From assembly GCA_026168455.1 (NCBI GenBank), contig CM047427.1, positions 59,287,249 through 59,351,248 of the forward strand: a DNA stretch of 64,000 bases, in the 5' to 3' direction. The notes under the pieces are model-generated. The model saw only the letters and a list, made by a program, of their open reading frames with translations. It searched no databases and was not told the DNA's origin. The position numbers and the translations under genes were made by a program. Positions 1 through 10,557 of the stretch are shown here, one piece after another (within the stretch, counting starts at the first letter, position 1; each line of letters starts with the position of its first letter). Source of the stretch: Theocolax elegans. Its lineage: Eukaryota; Arthropoda; Insecta; Hymenoptera; Cerocephalidae.

Positions 1-2160
1 GATAAAAGAAGACATCTAAAACTATATAGGAAAAAATCGGCATTATGATAGGTTGATGCATCAATAATGACTATGGAATCGCAAAAATTTTTGGCAGTTT
101 TGGCCCTGTTGGAATATGGTTTAGTTAACGATTGATTTATTGAGATCAATGAATTTGTATACTAGTTAGTAAGTATAGTCATCATTTGAAATATTTTAGT
201 ACCGATTTTCTTGTGATGGAAAATCGCTATCATATTTATATTTGTATAGGTTTTAATGATTTGTTTTTTCCGTGTAAACTCTGAATCGTAAAGTGTAAAT
301 ATCGATGCCAGAATGTACACAATGGTAACTTTACATTTTAAAAAGTATGAGATAAACATAAAATTAAATTTTTAAAAAGGTTACATATTTGAAATTATAC
401 TTTAGAAAGTACAAGATATAAGAAATATACATTTCACAATTTTAAAATAAAAAATTATACTCTCTAAAAGTGTAAAATAAAAAAATAAAAACTTTTGAAA
501 GAAGTAAAATGATATAATTTCATTGCTAAAAGTTTAAAATATCAGAATATGAATAATATAATGCAAACATTGGGTTTTATACACGGAAGAAAGTTAGTTA
601 GTTTAAGTATTTGATTACTTATAGGAAGGGTGCAAGCAAGGAAATCGAATGGTTAGATTTATAAGTATAAAATGATTGTGCCAAGGATTTTAAATATTAA
701 TTAACTGATCTACTACTGTTACCGAATTTAACCAATAAAATGGTTAATATAGCTATTTTTTATCGTTAAATCTGCTAATTCACTTATATTTACTATAAAG
801 CCAAGGTCGCAAATAATTAATTACTTTTTAATTAAACACTCCATTAAATTCATAATTCTTTTTTGATTCATGAATTAAATCGTCTTTAATTCATAAATCA
901 TTTTTGATTTATGATTTAACCTTTCATTCACAAATTATTTGTAATTTAGATTAAATTATTTTAATAGTATAATTAATTATTATCTTATATAATATACTAA
1001 TATTATAATATATTAATTTTATTCTGCCGTGAAAAAGAAAAACATACATGACATTTTTTTCGAAAATGAGTTTTTGGTATCAATGAATTCCGGAGAAATT
1101 GTTGAATTTATCTATTAAAAAATTAAGGTAATATAACATGCTGTTTTTCTAAACAAACTTAAAAAAAATATCGTAAGTACCTGATAATTTCAAAATTTAT
1201 TAAAAGTAATATGGAAAAACTACCGTAAGTGACTTTCCGTTGGGTAAAAGTGACGTAAGTCGTGTAGTCTCATTATAAAATGTTAAATAAAAGCTTACGC
1301 AAAATCTTTTGAGTAAGTTTTTCGTGTAAAAATGTGACTGAATACTACTTACTTGTTGAAAATTAAAGTTCGCACCGATTAATGTAAGTTCTTTATAATA
1401 ATTTTAACTCAACTTTGAACTGTGATAAATAGAAATCTACGTAAGTACTTGTACAATTAATTTAATGTATAACATTTATGTAAGTTTTAATGTATAAAAG
1501 TACATATTATCCGAGTTCATTTACGTTTTAACTGATAAACACGCAAATGCTTTTACTTAAGATTTTGATAAAATATTTTACTAAATAAAACCACGTGAGT
1601 ACATTCTTTACATTTTTTAAAGGATTTTTTTTTCAATTCGAATTTTTAATGCACTATCAGATAGAAAATACCTGTTTTAATATAAGTCCTAATTTTTATT
1701 ATTTAAAACATTATTTGCATAAAAGATTTTAAATAAATCAGTTTATCTTAAAAAGTTTAATGATTTGTAAATTATAAAGGTAAGTTTAATTAATAAATCA
1801 AAAATGAATTATGATTTATAGATTAGTGCAATTAATTCTTTTGTAATTCGTCTGCTATAAGCATTAAAATTATTACTATATATATATTAACTATTTGATA
1901 AGCTAAAATAAGCAATAGACCGTTATTTTGAGTTACCAGTAATCATTTCTACAATAACTACACTTACTAACTTGTATGAGAATTCATTGACCTTGTTAAG
2001 TGATAGTACAATTAATTAAACAATGAAATTGTGTATTTACATGTAATATTAACATTTACCCAGATAGTATTTACATTACAAGAATTATAATAAATATAAC
2101 ATTACATTTAATCATTAATATTGAATTAGTGTATTTCGATATTTAATCTTCTTAACATTA
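1..2160. other. AT-rich stretch without recognisable gene
   Basis: I see no supported gene here. The sequence is very AT-rich, with short runs related to TTTGATTTATGATTTAA in both orientations around 860-960 and 1795-1825, which look like remnants of AT-rich repeats. A 65-codon minus-strand frame at 162-359 has no recognisable motif and a composition expected by chance. The only non-random signal is a cluster of GTAAGT hexamers, listed separately. Confidence 0.6.
1173..1485 (+). repeat. Cluster of seven GTAAGT hexamers
   Basis: The hexamer GTAAGT, identical to a consensus 5' splice donor, begins at 1173, 1225, 1255, 1313, 1384, 1441 and 1480. In several cases it is preceded by C or AC. Spacing is irregular (30-71 bp), so this is not a clean tandem repeat. 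It may be a badly decayed minisatellite. Nothing next to the motifs looks like an exon. Confidence 0.4.
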
Positions 2161-2189
2161 TACTTAAATTAATTAAAAAGGTTATTTAA

Positions 2190-2575
2190 GATAGGGCCCA
2201 TCAGGGTCTAAGATTACCGCAAGAAATGCTTAGGTTAGTTATAAATGCTCGGGAAAACCCGAATGAACGCGATGTATTGTTTTATTATTCGAGACGTTAA
2301 CTTACTATACAATATAACGTTTGTATGCACATGTGTCGAACTGCGTCGACCAAATAACTTACAGAATAAATGCACATATTATATTGTAAAACTACGAGAA
2401 AATAAGGGTTTCGGCTAGGTCGACAAGGCCTGACCAGTCAGTACGCAGAGAGAGAGCATTCAGTTCACACCTCTGTATTCTTGTATATTGGAAGTAAAAT
2501 AAAGACAATTTTCAATTATTTACCAAGTCTACCAAAATCATTTTCCTTAAATTAAATTTTACGGGAAAGCATCAA
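2190..2575 (+). mobile_element. Possible solo LTR of a retrotransposon
   Basis: This block is GC-richer than its surroundings. It contains CATTCAGTTCACACCTCTGT followed within about 50 bp by AATAAAG and a short T-rich tail, the initiator-R-polyA arrangement of many insect Ty3/gypsy-type LTRs. No gag or pol sequence lies on either side and no second copy occurs in the window, so a solo LTR is the reading. The termini are not certain and no target-site duplication was identified. It could also be another mobile fragment. Confidence 0.33.
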
Positions 2576-2667
2576 CATTGATGCAAGAATAAACAGACCT
2601 TAACAAATCAATCGCTTAAAGTGTTAAAAAAATTAATACAATCATTATTAAGAGGATGCCACGCTTA

Positions 2668-3010
2668 AACTGGTAGAGTTAATTTTAACTCTAGTGATCG
2701 AGTTAATTTGTCGTACACTGAGAAAAATTTTTAGTAAAAATTACAATACTGTCTAGTAAAAGAGTGACAGAGTGCCAAAAATGAGAAAAATTACTATACT
2801 TTATAGTAAAATTTACAAGAATTATAGTAAATTTTACTATAAAGTAAAGTAATTTTTCTCATTTTTGGCAGTCTGTCCCTCTTTTACTAGACAGTATTGT
2901 AATTTTTACTACAAATTTTTCTCCGTGTAGAGTTAAATTTAACTCTAATAGAGTTACTTTTCTTACTCTACCGTTAGAGTTAATTTTTAACTCTAATTCA
3001 ACTCTAAGAA
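2668..3010. mobile_element. AGAGTTAA-type MITE split by a second MITE
   Basis: The outer element has inverted repeats built from GAGTTAATTTTAACTC-like motifs at 2676-2692 and 2931-3000. A second palindromic element sits inside it. A further copy of the outer family lies at 4198-4318. No coding capacity. Confidence 0.6.
2717..2932. mobile_element. Palindromic MITE, ends ACACxGAGAAAAATTT
   Basis: The two halves are near-perfect inverted repeats of about 105 bp. The left half runs from ACACTGAGAAAAATTTT through AGTAAAAGAGTGACAG to TAGTAAAATTTAC, and the right half mirrors it, ending in AAATTTTTCTCCGTGT. Only about 11 bp separate the arms. The termini resemble those of the element at 14926-15160, so the two belong to one loose MITE family. 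Non-coding. Confidence 0.8.
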
Positions 3011-3474
3011 CTATTCTGTAGTGTTTGGCGACTCTGGCCTCTGTAATTTTAATAATATATAGAATTACTGTCCTATATAATTAATATTTAATTTATAAAA
3101 AAGAATGTTGATTTTTGCGCCATAAAGTGTAAGTCCTTGTGTTCCCGCATAAAGCGTAAGAGCTGTGCGATATACATTTTATAAGGACCTATTATTGTTA
3201 TACCGTTCGCGAATTAATCAAGATCATGTTGAAAAAAATGATTAAATTTCCAGAAGTGATTAATATACATTTCTTGAATTTTATTAACGTAAAAGTAAAG
3301 TTAATTTCAAATAAATTCTTCAAATACTTTTCTCAATACTTAACCTAACCTATTTCTGTTACTGTCTGAATGCATTAGACCATCAAGTCTGTGCAAAGAT
3401 AAATATAGCTAATATGAATTATAAAGTGACATGTCTTTCAAGAGTAATTTGAGGTTATGCAGGGAATTATCTTA

Positions 3475-3712
3475 GAAATCTCCATAATAGGTTTATAAAC
3501 TAATTTATTAATATAAAGAACCTAAATGGTCCTTCGCTGACCAACTTGTAAAATCTGCTTGAGACCGAGTACTCAAAAATGAAATTTAAAAATCTTGTAA
3601 ATTTCATTTTTGATTACTCGGACTCAAGCAAATTTTACAAGTTGGTCAGCGAAGGACCATTCAGGTTCTTTACATTAATAAATTATTTCATAAACCTATT
3701 ATGGAGGTTTCT
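3475..3712. mobile_element. Foldback MITE with 100 bp arms
   Basis: A long perfect-looking hairpin. The arms carry CCTTCGCTGACCAACTTG and its complement, plus outer arms around CTCCATAATAGGTTTATA. The centre is a short AT-rich spacer near 3590. No coding capacity; it is a typical palindromic non-autonomous DNA element. Confidence 0.85.
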
Positions 3713-4197
3713 CACATAATTTATATGTATTTAACATAGTTACAAATTGTTTAGTTGTTACAATTGTTAACAATTTAAGTAATTGTTATTTGTTTATATC
3801 TTTAATTAATTAGCATATAAACTTTACAAATATTTATTTGTTGAACATTTATAAAAAAATTTAAAAGAACAGACCATTTTCTTTGATAAATGTATGCTTT
3901 AAAGGTTCAACACAATATATAAACCATTTTACGAATTATTTTACATCATTATTGCAAAAAAAGGTTCTTATATTTATTCAATTTTTAACCCGTTCATGTT
4001 CGTATATTGAATTTGCACTATAGCATTACGAAATTATTATGATTTAATACTGGCTGTATAATGAGGTTACATAAATCTAAAAATTCAAGTGTGTCTTTAA
4101 GTGTTACCCTAAATAATTCAATATAAATTTAACTTTAATAAGTATGCAATTTTGTTTATTTTTTACATTTTTAAAATCGTCGAATGTATCCGAAATA

Positions 4198-4320
4198 AGA
4201 AAGAGCTCAAATACTCTATCTTAGATTTAGTTGTACTCTACCTTAGAGTTAAATTAATTTAACTCTAACTAGATTTAATTTTACAACTCTAATAGAGTTA
4301 AAATTAACTCTACCAGTATA
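4198..4320. mobile_element. AGAGTTAA-type MITE fragment
   Basis: Repeated motifs ACTCTACCTTAGAGTTAA and GAGTTAAAATTAACTCTACC match the ends of the element at 2668-3010. It is a short palindromic copy. Confidence 0.55.
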
Positions 4321-4870
4321 TATGTGATACTCAATATTTACTGACCGAGTCAATAGAGATGAAAAAATGATTCTGGTTAAATAAATAAAGCTAATTGTGG
4401 AAAATAAAGACAGCATTGCCCTTCCTATGACTATTATCTATCATTGTGTATAATTTCCAAAAAAAATAAAGTAGCGTTAAGAAATAGCATTGGAAGGAAA
4501 TTTGTCTTTTTAGGCACGACCGCTACACGGGAGAGCGCTTATATTTTCATCATCGCAAAATGTGTGATGCATCAAAATATACTAGATAATAGTTTGTAAG
4601 AGAAATTTATGTGTATTAGAATTCATTTAAGGCCCTCCCTAAAATGTATGTATGAATGTATGTATGTATGTAATCATGTATCAAAGATAACTCAGTCAAT
4701 TTTTTACCGATTTAGCTGAGATTCACAGGGTAACTTCGTCATAATGTAATTAGATAATGGTCCTACTTTCAGATATATAGCACTGAAATACTTTAAGTTA
4801 TGGCATTATTTTTAATTCCTTAGAAACGGTTTTGTAGCATTATCTTGAAATGTATTAATTCTACATAAAA

Positions 4871-5665
4871 ATTTTATACGGACGAAATGTTCATCTCAAA
4901 ATAACAAAACTTTTTCCTATTGTACACTTAACGCTCAAAACAATATTTTCGAAGATAAACATAGAAAAACGGTCAAAATAACGAAAAAAGCACAAAAAAC
5001 ACGTTTTTTCGCAATAAAACAAAATGTATTGTTTTTACTGAAAAACTTTTAATGAACGAAATGTTCGTCCCAAAACAACAAAACTTTTTCCTATTGTACA
5101 TGTAACGCTCAAAACAATATTTTCGAAGATAAATATAGAAAAACGGTCAAAATAACGAAAAAAGCACAAAAAAACACGTTTTTCGCAATAAAACAAAATG
5201 TATTGTTTTTACTGAAAAACTTTTAATGAACGAAATGTTCGTCTCAAAATAACAAAACTTTTTCCTATTGCAAACAATATTTCCGAAGATAAACATAGAA
5301 AAACGGTCAAAATAATGAAAAAAGCACACAAAAACACGTTTTTTTTTTGCAATAAAACGAAATGTATTGTTTTTACTAAAAAACTTTTAATGAACGAAAT
5401 GTTCGTCTCAAAATAGCAAAACTTTTTCCTATTCTACACTTAACGCTCAAAACAATATTTTCGAAGATAAACATAAAAAAACGGCCACAATAATGAAAAA
5501 AGCACCAAAAAACACGTTTTTTCGCAATAAAACGAAATGTATTGTTTTTACTGAAAAACTTTTAATGAACGAAATGTTCGTCTTAAAATAACAAAACTTT
5601 TTCCTATTGTACACTTAACGCTCAAAACAATATTTTCGAAGATAAACATAGAAAAACGGTTAGTG
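4871..5665. repeat. Five tandem repeats of about 172-176 bp
   Basis: Units share GAACGAAATGTTCGTCTCAA, then AACAAAACTTTTTCCTATTG, CAATATTTTCGAAGATAAA and a CACGTTTTTTCGCAATAAAA segment. The GAAATGTTC motif recurs at about 4883, 5058, 5231, 5396 and 5570. The unit core also occurs once, inverted, in the right TIR near 9760-9800. The array therefore looks like expansion of the inner end of one TIR. Non-coding; a minus-strand 60-codon frame at 5147-5329 is incidental. Confidence 0.85.
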
Positions 5666-5732
5666 TAATCAAAAAAATATGAAAAAACGTTATAAATTTG
5701 ACTTCTATTGTATAATTATTGTTGATATAACA

Positions 5733-5920
5733 TCATTTTCTTCTATCAGTATTTGTTATATGTAAGTCTTTAATATCTTTCTCCGGTTCATCATTTTCGT
5801 CATCAGATAAATTGCTACCATCTTGTAAATCAGGTCCAACTATTTCAGAAATATAGTCAAGTGACGCCTTAACCGCCAATTTTTCAGTCTTTCTTGAAGT
5901 GTCAAATTTTGTACACCATT
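5733..5920 (-). pseudogene. Terminal exon of unidentified captured gene
   Basis: On the minus strand an acceptor (TAATTTTAG) precedes an open stretch of about 62 codons ending in TGA at 5733-5735. It reads WCTKFDTSRKTEKLAVKAS, then SLDYISEIVGPDLQDG, then acidic SDDENDEPEKD. I do not recognise the protein. Codon usage and the acidic tail look like genuine coding sequence. It lies downstream, in transcription sense, of the LARP1 pieces but does not resemble the LARP1 C-terminus I know. A further candidate exon with HESVVHFNDEVIPVG lies at about 6005-6105 behind TTTTAAAG. Both are probably captured fragments, function unknown. Confidence 0.45.
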
Positions 5921-6179
5921 CTAAAATTAATTATATTTATGTAAAAAATGAAAAATAAAGTATTGAAATTATTATTATTGTTACTAAAAATGATTCCTAT
6001 CTAATATTTTTGTTTTGAAGGCGTATTTTTTTGAAATTCAGGTACCCAACTGGTATGACTTCGTCATTGAAATGCACTACACTTTCATGCTCATCTTTAA
6101 AATAAGTTAATTATTTTACAATTATTTTTCAAAAAGTAAAAAATTATTTTCTTTTATGCTATAATAAAAACTTACATTA

Positions 6180-7076
6180 CAATACTTTTGATGTACAAAG
6201 GACAATTTAAACAAATGTTTTATACTCTCCATCTCCTTCTCCAAAAATGTTTAAGCCATACTTTTCTTTCTAAAAAAATAATATATGTATGTATAAAATA
6301 ATATACCTGTTAATAGACAATTACATTGTAATCTATCTTAAGATTTGTTAATAATATATTTTAATATAACAATTTCAAAGTATAAATTTTATTTGTACCG
6401 TAAATTACAATTTCTATCTAAAAATTCTGAATAGATATCTTATGTAAAAAATGCACGTACCACTTTTATAATTTTTCACTGTTTCCACTTGAAAATCTTT
6501 ATAAAGTTGTGGTCTGCATTTGTGTTCTATACCGTAATTATAAAATCAAAACAGACACTTAAACCCATTACAATATCCTTCACATACATCTTCATAAGCT
6601 ATTGTCCTAAACTCTTCGTACATAGTGCAATTGAAATTCTCCTTTAAGAAAAATAACCAAAATTGGAAGAGTGTGTTCACCTCTTGTAACTTCTCTATAC
6701 CAAGTTGTTTACGCGCTGAAATAAAAAGAGATTCCATGAATTCTAAAATGAATGACTTTATGTAAATTTTATAAATAATAAATATAACAACATGATTAAT
6801 ATCAACATGATTTCTTTAGCTAAGAAAAGAAAACATTATAATTATCATCATCACATCAAGAATTTATAACTTATAGTTACAAAAAGTAAATTCAAGATTT
6901 TTTAATATCTTACCTATTAAACAACGTAAATGATATTTATGATACACTTGTTGAGTGAAACCGTTTACTTTTAAAAACGAATGACTAGGATGTTGGAACG
7001 TTGGCAATGATTGCGGAGCACCACCGTAACTATACTGCCTAAGAAACCTTCGTTTGAACTTGTATCAGCACTACTT
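6180..7076 (-). pseudogene. LARP1 DM15-region pseudogene, three exons
   Basis: LARP1 is an RNA-binding translational regulator whose C-terminal DM15 repeats bind capped TOP mRNAs. Exon 1 (6914-7076) sits between TTTACAG and TAG|GTAAGA and reads APQSLPTFQHPSH then NGFTQQVYHKYH, the conserved DM15 entry. Exon 2 (6461-6715), between ATTTCAG and GTACGT, reads QLGIEKLQEVNTLFQFW, LFFLKENFN, MYEEFRTIAYED, then YKDFQVETVKNY. Exon 3 (to 6269), behind TTTTTTTAG, keeps YGLNIF. Damage is plain: exon 1 changes frame between SSADTSSNEGFLGS and the APQSL part; exon 2 has TGA at 6546-6548 where the family has a coding residue (CLF-stop-FYNYG); exon 3 degenerates and stops. The retained introns point to capture from genomic DNA rather than retroposition. 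Confidence 0.85.
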
Positions 7077-7079
7077 CTG

Positions 7080-8790
7080 TAAATATAAAATAAAAAGAAA
7101 ATCCTATTATTCTTGTATTAGAAAATAAAGCTAAATATTCAAAAACGTAAAAAATATCACATTAAGTAATAAAAGTTGTTAGAAGATAACACATTAAACA
7201 TCAGTTAATGGATTGAAAATCTTAATGATGTTCGCAAAACACTTTAATTAATATTGCATAATTACATAATTTAACAATTGTTATATATGTTAAATAAAAA
7301 TTATACTGTGCTTAAATTATAAATTTTATAAGCTTATTTCAAAATTAATATCTAAGTAATTTATATATTTACCCTGAATATGTTCTCGGTCTTAATAATT
7401 ATAAGTGCCGTTCTATTAAATTATTGTATTTATTATTACATAATAAGAACTTTAATAGTAAAATAATAAATACAACATTAAATGCAAACTTAATGTAATT
7501 TAAAATAAATTAAAAAATGTAATAATAATGTAATAAAAATGTCACAAACCGTTAATGTATACCAGATCAACCTTGAGAAAGATTAAACATCGCCGAAACT
7601 ATCCCAATACAAAACAAGAGGCTCGTGGTTATTGTTGAATTGAACCATTATTGTTCGACTGTCTACCATTGTTACTCTTGTATTAAAACTGACTAGTAGG
7701 TGAATTACTCCTATAATTCATAATTATCTTATATAAGTTATCTTTAAATTTAATTATAAAGTATTCTACAATTTAAAACATAAATAAAATGTAAAAAAAT
7801 AAATATTACTTAGTTATTGACAACTTACGGCAACTTAATATTTTCAAAAATAAATAAAATATAAATCTTATACAATAAATAAATTAACTAAATAATAAAT
7901 AAAAATTATTTACCATCCAAAAATAGTTATTATTCTATTATTTTCAAACACTGCCAACATTGGACAAATACTGGACAAGAGTTTCTGCTATTTTGTAATG
8001 CTCACTTAACTTTATATTAGAATAACTAATATCATACAGTAAAACTACATGAAAATCATATAAAAACTATGTGCACATAATGTATATACATAATTTTATA
8101 TACACAATAAAATAAATAAACTAACTAGTAACAATCCCTTATATTTATTGTCCGTTTAAATAGTGCCATCAGCGCCATCATACACACATAAGAATAATGC
8201 ATATCGCATTTTATGTAACCCGCGTCCCGTATCCAAATTTGAATTTCAAATTTTTTTTATTTTTTTACAAAAATATTTATTTATAACAATTCTCTTTTTT
8301 TATTTATTTTTTAATACAAAAAATCGAATAAAAAAAGGAATTATAATAAAAAATTTCATTTATTAAAAAAAAACTAATATTTTTATAACAAAATTTGATA
8401 TAAAAAAATTAAAAACAGTAAAAAATATTTACCACACACAAAAATAAAATTTTGAAAATAATCGAAACGTCAAACTCTGTAAAGCATGTTTTCAATACGT
8501 CCTAATTATTCTAAAATTTTAAATTAAAATTTAATTAAAATTTTTAAAAAAAATTGAACAAAAAACTTTGTTCTTAAACTTGAAAAATTTGGACTTAAAC
8601 GTTAAATAAACATAACGAATTTATTGTGTCCGCGAATTATAAGAATATATTGATTTTATATTACTTAAATATATTTGTCTCTTCAAATATTATAATTACT
8701 TTCTTCTTAATTTATTTAATTAATAAAAAAAAGAAATGATTAACGTTTACATGTTATTAATAACATTGTAATTTAAAATAGAAGTTAATA
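7080..8790. other. AT-rich interior of the composite element
   Basis: No gene is supported. The stretch is extremely AT-rich. A 67-codon plus frame at 8163-8366 is low-complexity F/I/K/N and unconvincing. A slightly GC-richer patch at 7550-7700 could be an unrecognised exon remnant. Confidence 0.5.
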
Positions 8791-8792
8791 AT

Positions 8793-9210
8793 TCACTCTT
8801 CATGTACATATTTCAATTTATGACTTTGTTCACTGAGTTTTAGTTTTTCACTTGACAAATTCATCAATTTAAACATAAAGTACATATAAGTACCATACAC
8901 TACTCTAAATATACTACCAAAGAAGGCACCCGATAACACATCTTTGGGACATAAATTAAATTTATATAATGCTCCAGTAACCATTCCACCAGCTGCATAA
9001 TAAAAAAAAAACAAAGCTTCATACAAATGAATTTCTTAAAAAATTAACAAATTTAAACAATATACATGAATGCTGCTGTATATCGAATAAATAAATTAAT
9101 TATATTGTTTCATATAGACTAATTTAAATTGCACAATATTTTATCAGATTTACTTACCTTTACTGTCCAAAATATACGTCCCATTAATATTGTTTTACCA
9201 AATATTCTTT
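8793..9210 (-). pseudogene. TIMMDC1/Tim17-type gene fragment, two exons
   Basis: The downstream exon (8793-8992), behind the acceptor TTATGCAG, encodes AGGMVTGALYKFNLCPKD, then LSGAFFGSIFRVVYGTYM and a charged tail ending in TGA at 8793. This matches the third and fourth transmembrane helices of the Tim17-family protein TIMMDC1, a complex I assembly factor of the mitochondrial inner membrane, in which glycine-rich A-G-x-x-T-G and G-x-x-G helices are typical. An upstream piece ending TTTGGACAGTAAAG|GTAAGT (from 9158) splices in frame to give ILDSKAGG. Only the C-terminal part of the protein is present, and glycines of the second helix are replaced (CPKD, FRVV), so a non-functional captured fragment is likely. 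Confidence 0.65.
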
Positions 9211-9536
9211 AGAAGGAACATTAATGTAAAAAAAATAAACTATACGGTTTTATATAAACATATGTAAATTATGTACATATGTATTTTTTTAAATCACGTT
9301 ACCTCTTCTTTCAAAAATGTGTTTCCTATTACTTCTTTCTTGCCAAATATTTTTTTTTTAAATTTTTGAGATATTTAAGGAACAACACTTTTCTCTTCAA
9401 TACATTGATATTCAGAATATTAGAATTATATCTAAAATTTAACATCTATAAATACATCTGAAATGTATTATTAGAACATATATATGTATATGATATTATT
9501 ATTATTATTTTATATAATAATAAGCGAGCTATATTC

Positions 9537-9660
9537 GGTCGTGCCTTATAAATTTCTGTTCTCAGGCGCAGTCTGAGAACAGAAACTTGCGCGCGAAGCG
9601 CGCGGGGGGTTGGCGCGCGGCAGCGCGCAGGGGGGCTCGGCCCACCTAGTACGAATATTG
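9537..9660. repeat. GC-rich tract with stacked perfect hairpins
   Basis: This is an abrupt GC island. TTTCTGTTCTCAG (9553-9565) pairs perfectly with CTGAGAACAGAAA (9573-9585) across a 7 nt loop. It is followed by CGCGCG-aag-CGCGCG (about 9590-9604), then GGCGCGCGGCAGCGCGC and G-runs. It begins with GGTCGTGCC, the reverse complement of the composite element's terminal motif, so it is the end of a related mobile element. A minus frame through it (RCRAPTPRALRAQ) is a composition artefact. Confidence 0.7.
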
Positions 9661-10172
9661 CGAATCTTGTAATATTCCTTCCAATGCTATTTTTTAACTC
9701 AACATTATTTTTGTTTGAAATTTTACACATTGATAGATCATAGTCAAATTAAAAATTACAATAGGAAAAAGTTTTGTTATTTTGAGAGGAACATTTCGTC
9801 CATACAAAGTTTTCATGTAGGATTAATACATTTCAAGATAATGCTACATAACCGTTTCTAAGCAATTAAAAATAATGCCATAACATAAACTATTTCTGCG
9901 CTATACATATCTGAAAATGGGTCATATCTAATTACATTATGACAAAGTTAGTCTGTAAATCTCAGATAAATTGGTCAAAAATTGACTGAGTTATCTTAGA
10001 TACATGATTACATACATATAAACATTCATACATACATTTTAGGGAGGGCCTCAAATCAGTTCTAATACGCGTAAATTTCTCTTACAACCCATTATCTAGT
10101 ATATTTTGATGCAGCACACATTTTGCGTTGATGAAAATATAAGGCTCTCCCGTGTAGCGGTCGTGCCTAAAA

Positions 10173-10557
10173 AGTGTTATATTAACATTTTGCTTTTTTG
10201 TTAATGTATAATTTTAGATTTTTATCTTATCTGAAAGTAATTTACACATTCTTGCGTCGATTTTTAGATTTTGGAATTTAGAGTTCGAATGTAGAGACGA
10301 CGATATCAGTTTGCTATTACGTGGTATATTTTACTGGATTGATCGTTGGACGATTAATTTCAAGCGCATATTTGTTTGCGTCGCAGCAATGGCTATCGAG
10401 GGGAGGCGCATATGGAGATGGGCGGAGCTTTGGAACCTGCGCACGCGAAGAGGGTGCCCTTCTACTCCGACGACAGAAGCGTTCGGATGTCCGTCAGTAT
10501 ACAGTCGAACAGAGTCGGTGTCTCGATTTATCTCGAGTTCGTGTACGGATAAAATGG
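10173..10557. other. GC-richer fragment of unknown origin
   Basis: About 300 bp from 10255 have near-balanced composition (GCGCACGCGAAGAGGGTGCC, GAACAGAGTCGGTGTC), unlike the surroundings. Overlapping plus frames of about 83 codons exist but show no motif and are not convincingly coding. It could be promoter or 5'-UTR sequence of a host gene moved by a transposon. The adjoining TIR element interrupts it on the right. Confidence 0.3.

Larger units (their letters stand above)
4506..10172. mobile_element. Composite TIR element carrying host-gene fragments
   Basis: The ends are long inverted repeats of about 0.42 kb (roughly 4506-4930 and 9745-10172) that start TTTTTAGGCACGACCGCTAC and continue through GGGAGAG, a TATG microsatellite and an ACTCAGTCAATTTT block. 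Between them lie tandem repeats, broken exons matching LARP1, a TIMMDC1-like exon pair and a GC-rich hairpin tract. There is no recognisable transposase. A second element terminus (GGTCGTGCC, 9538-9546), with neighbouring sequence homologous to that just outside the left end (4427-4503 versus 9674-9750), shows that at least two related elements are nested or fused. It resembles Pack-type elements that mobilise pieces of host genes; that comparison is inference. Confidence 0.75.

Noticed and set aside
4650..4675. TATG microsatellites as regulatory elements
   Set aside because: They recur at the same place in related TIRs (10005, 18495, 19300), so they are part of the transposon ends.
9446..9730. 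94-codon minus-strand arginine/proline-rich frame
   Set aside because: It crosses the GC-rich hairpin tract; composition explains the residues.
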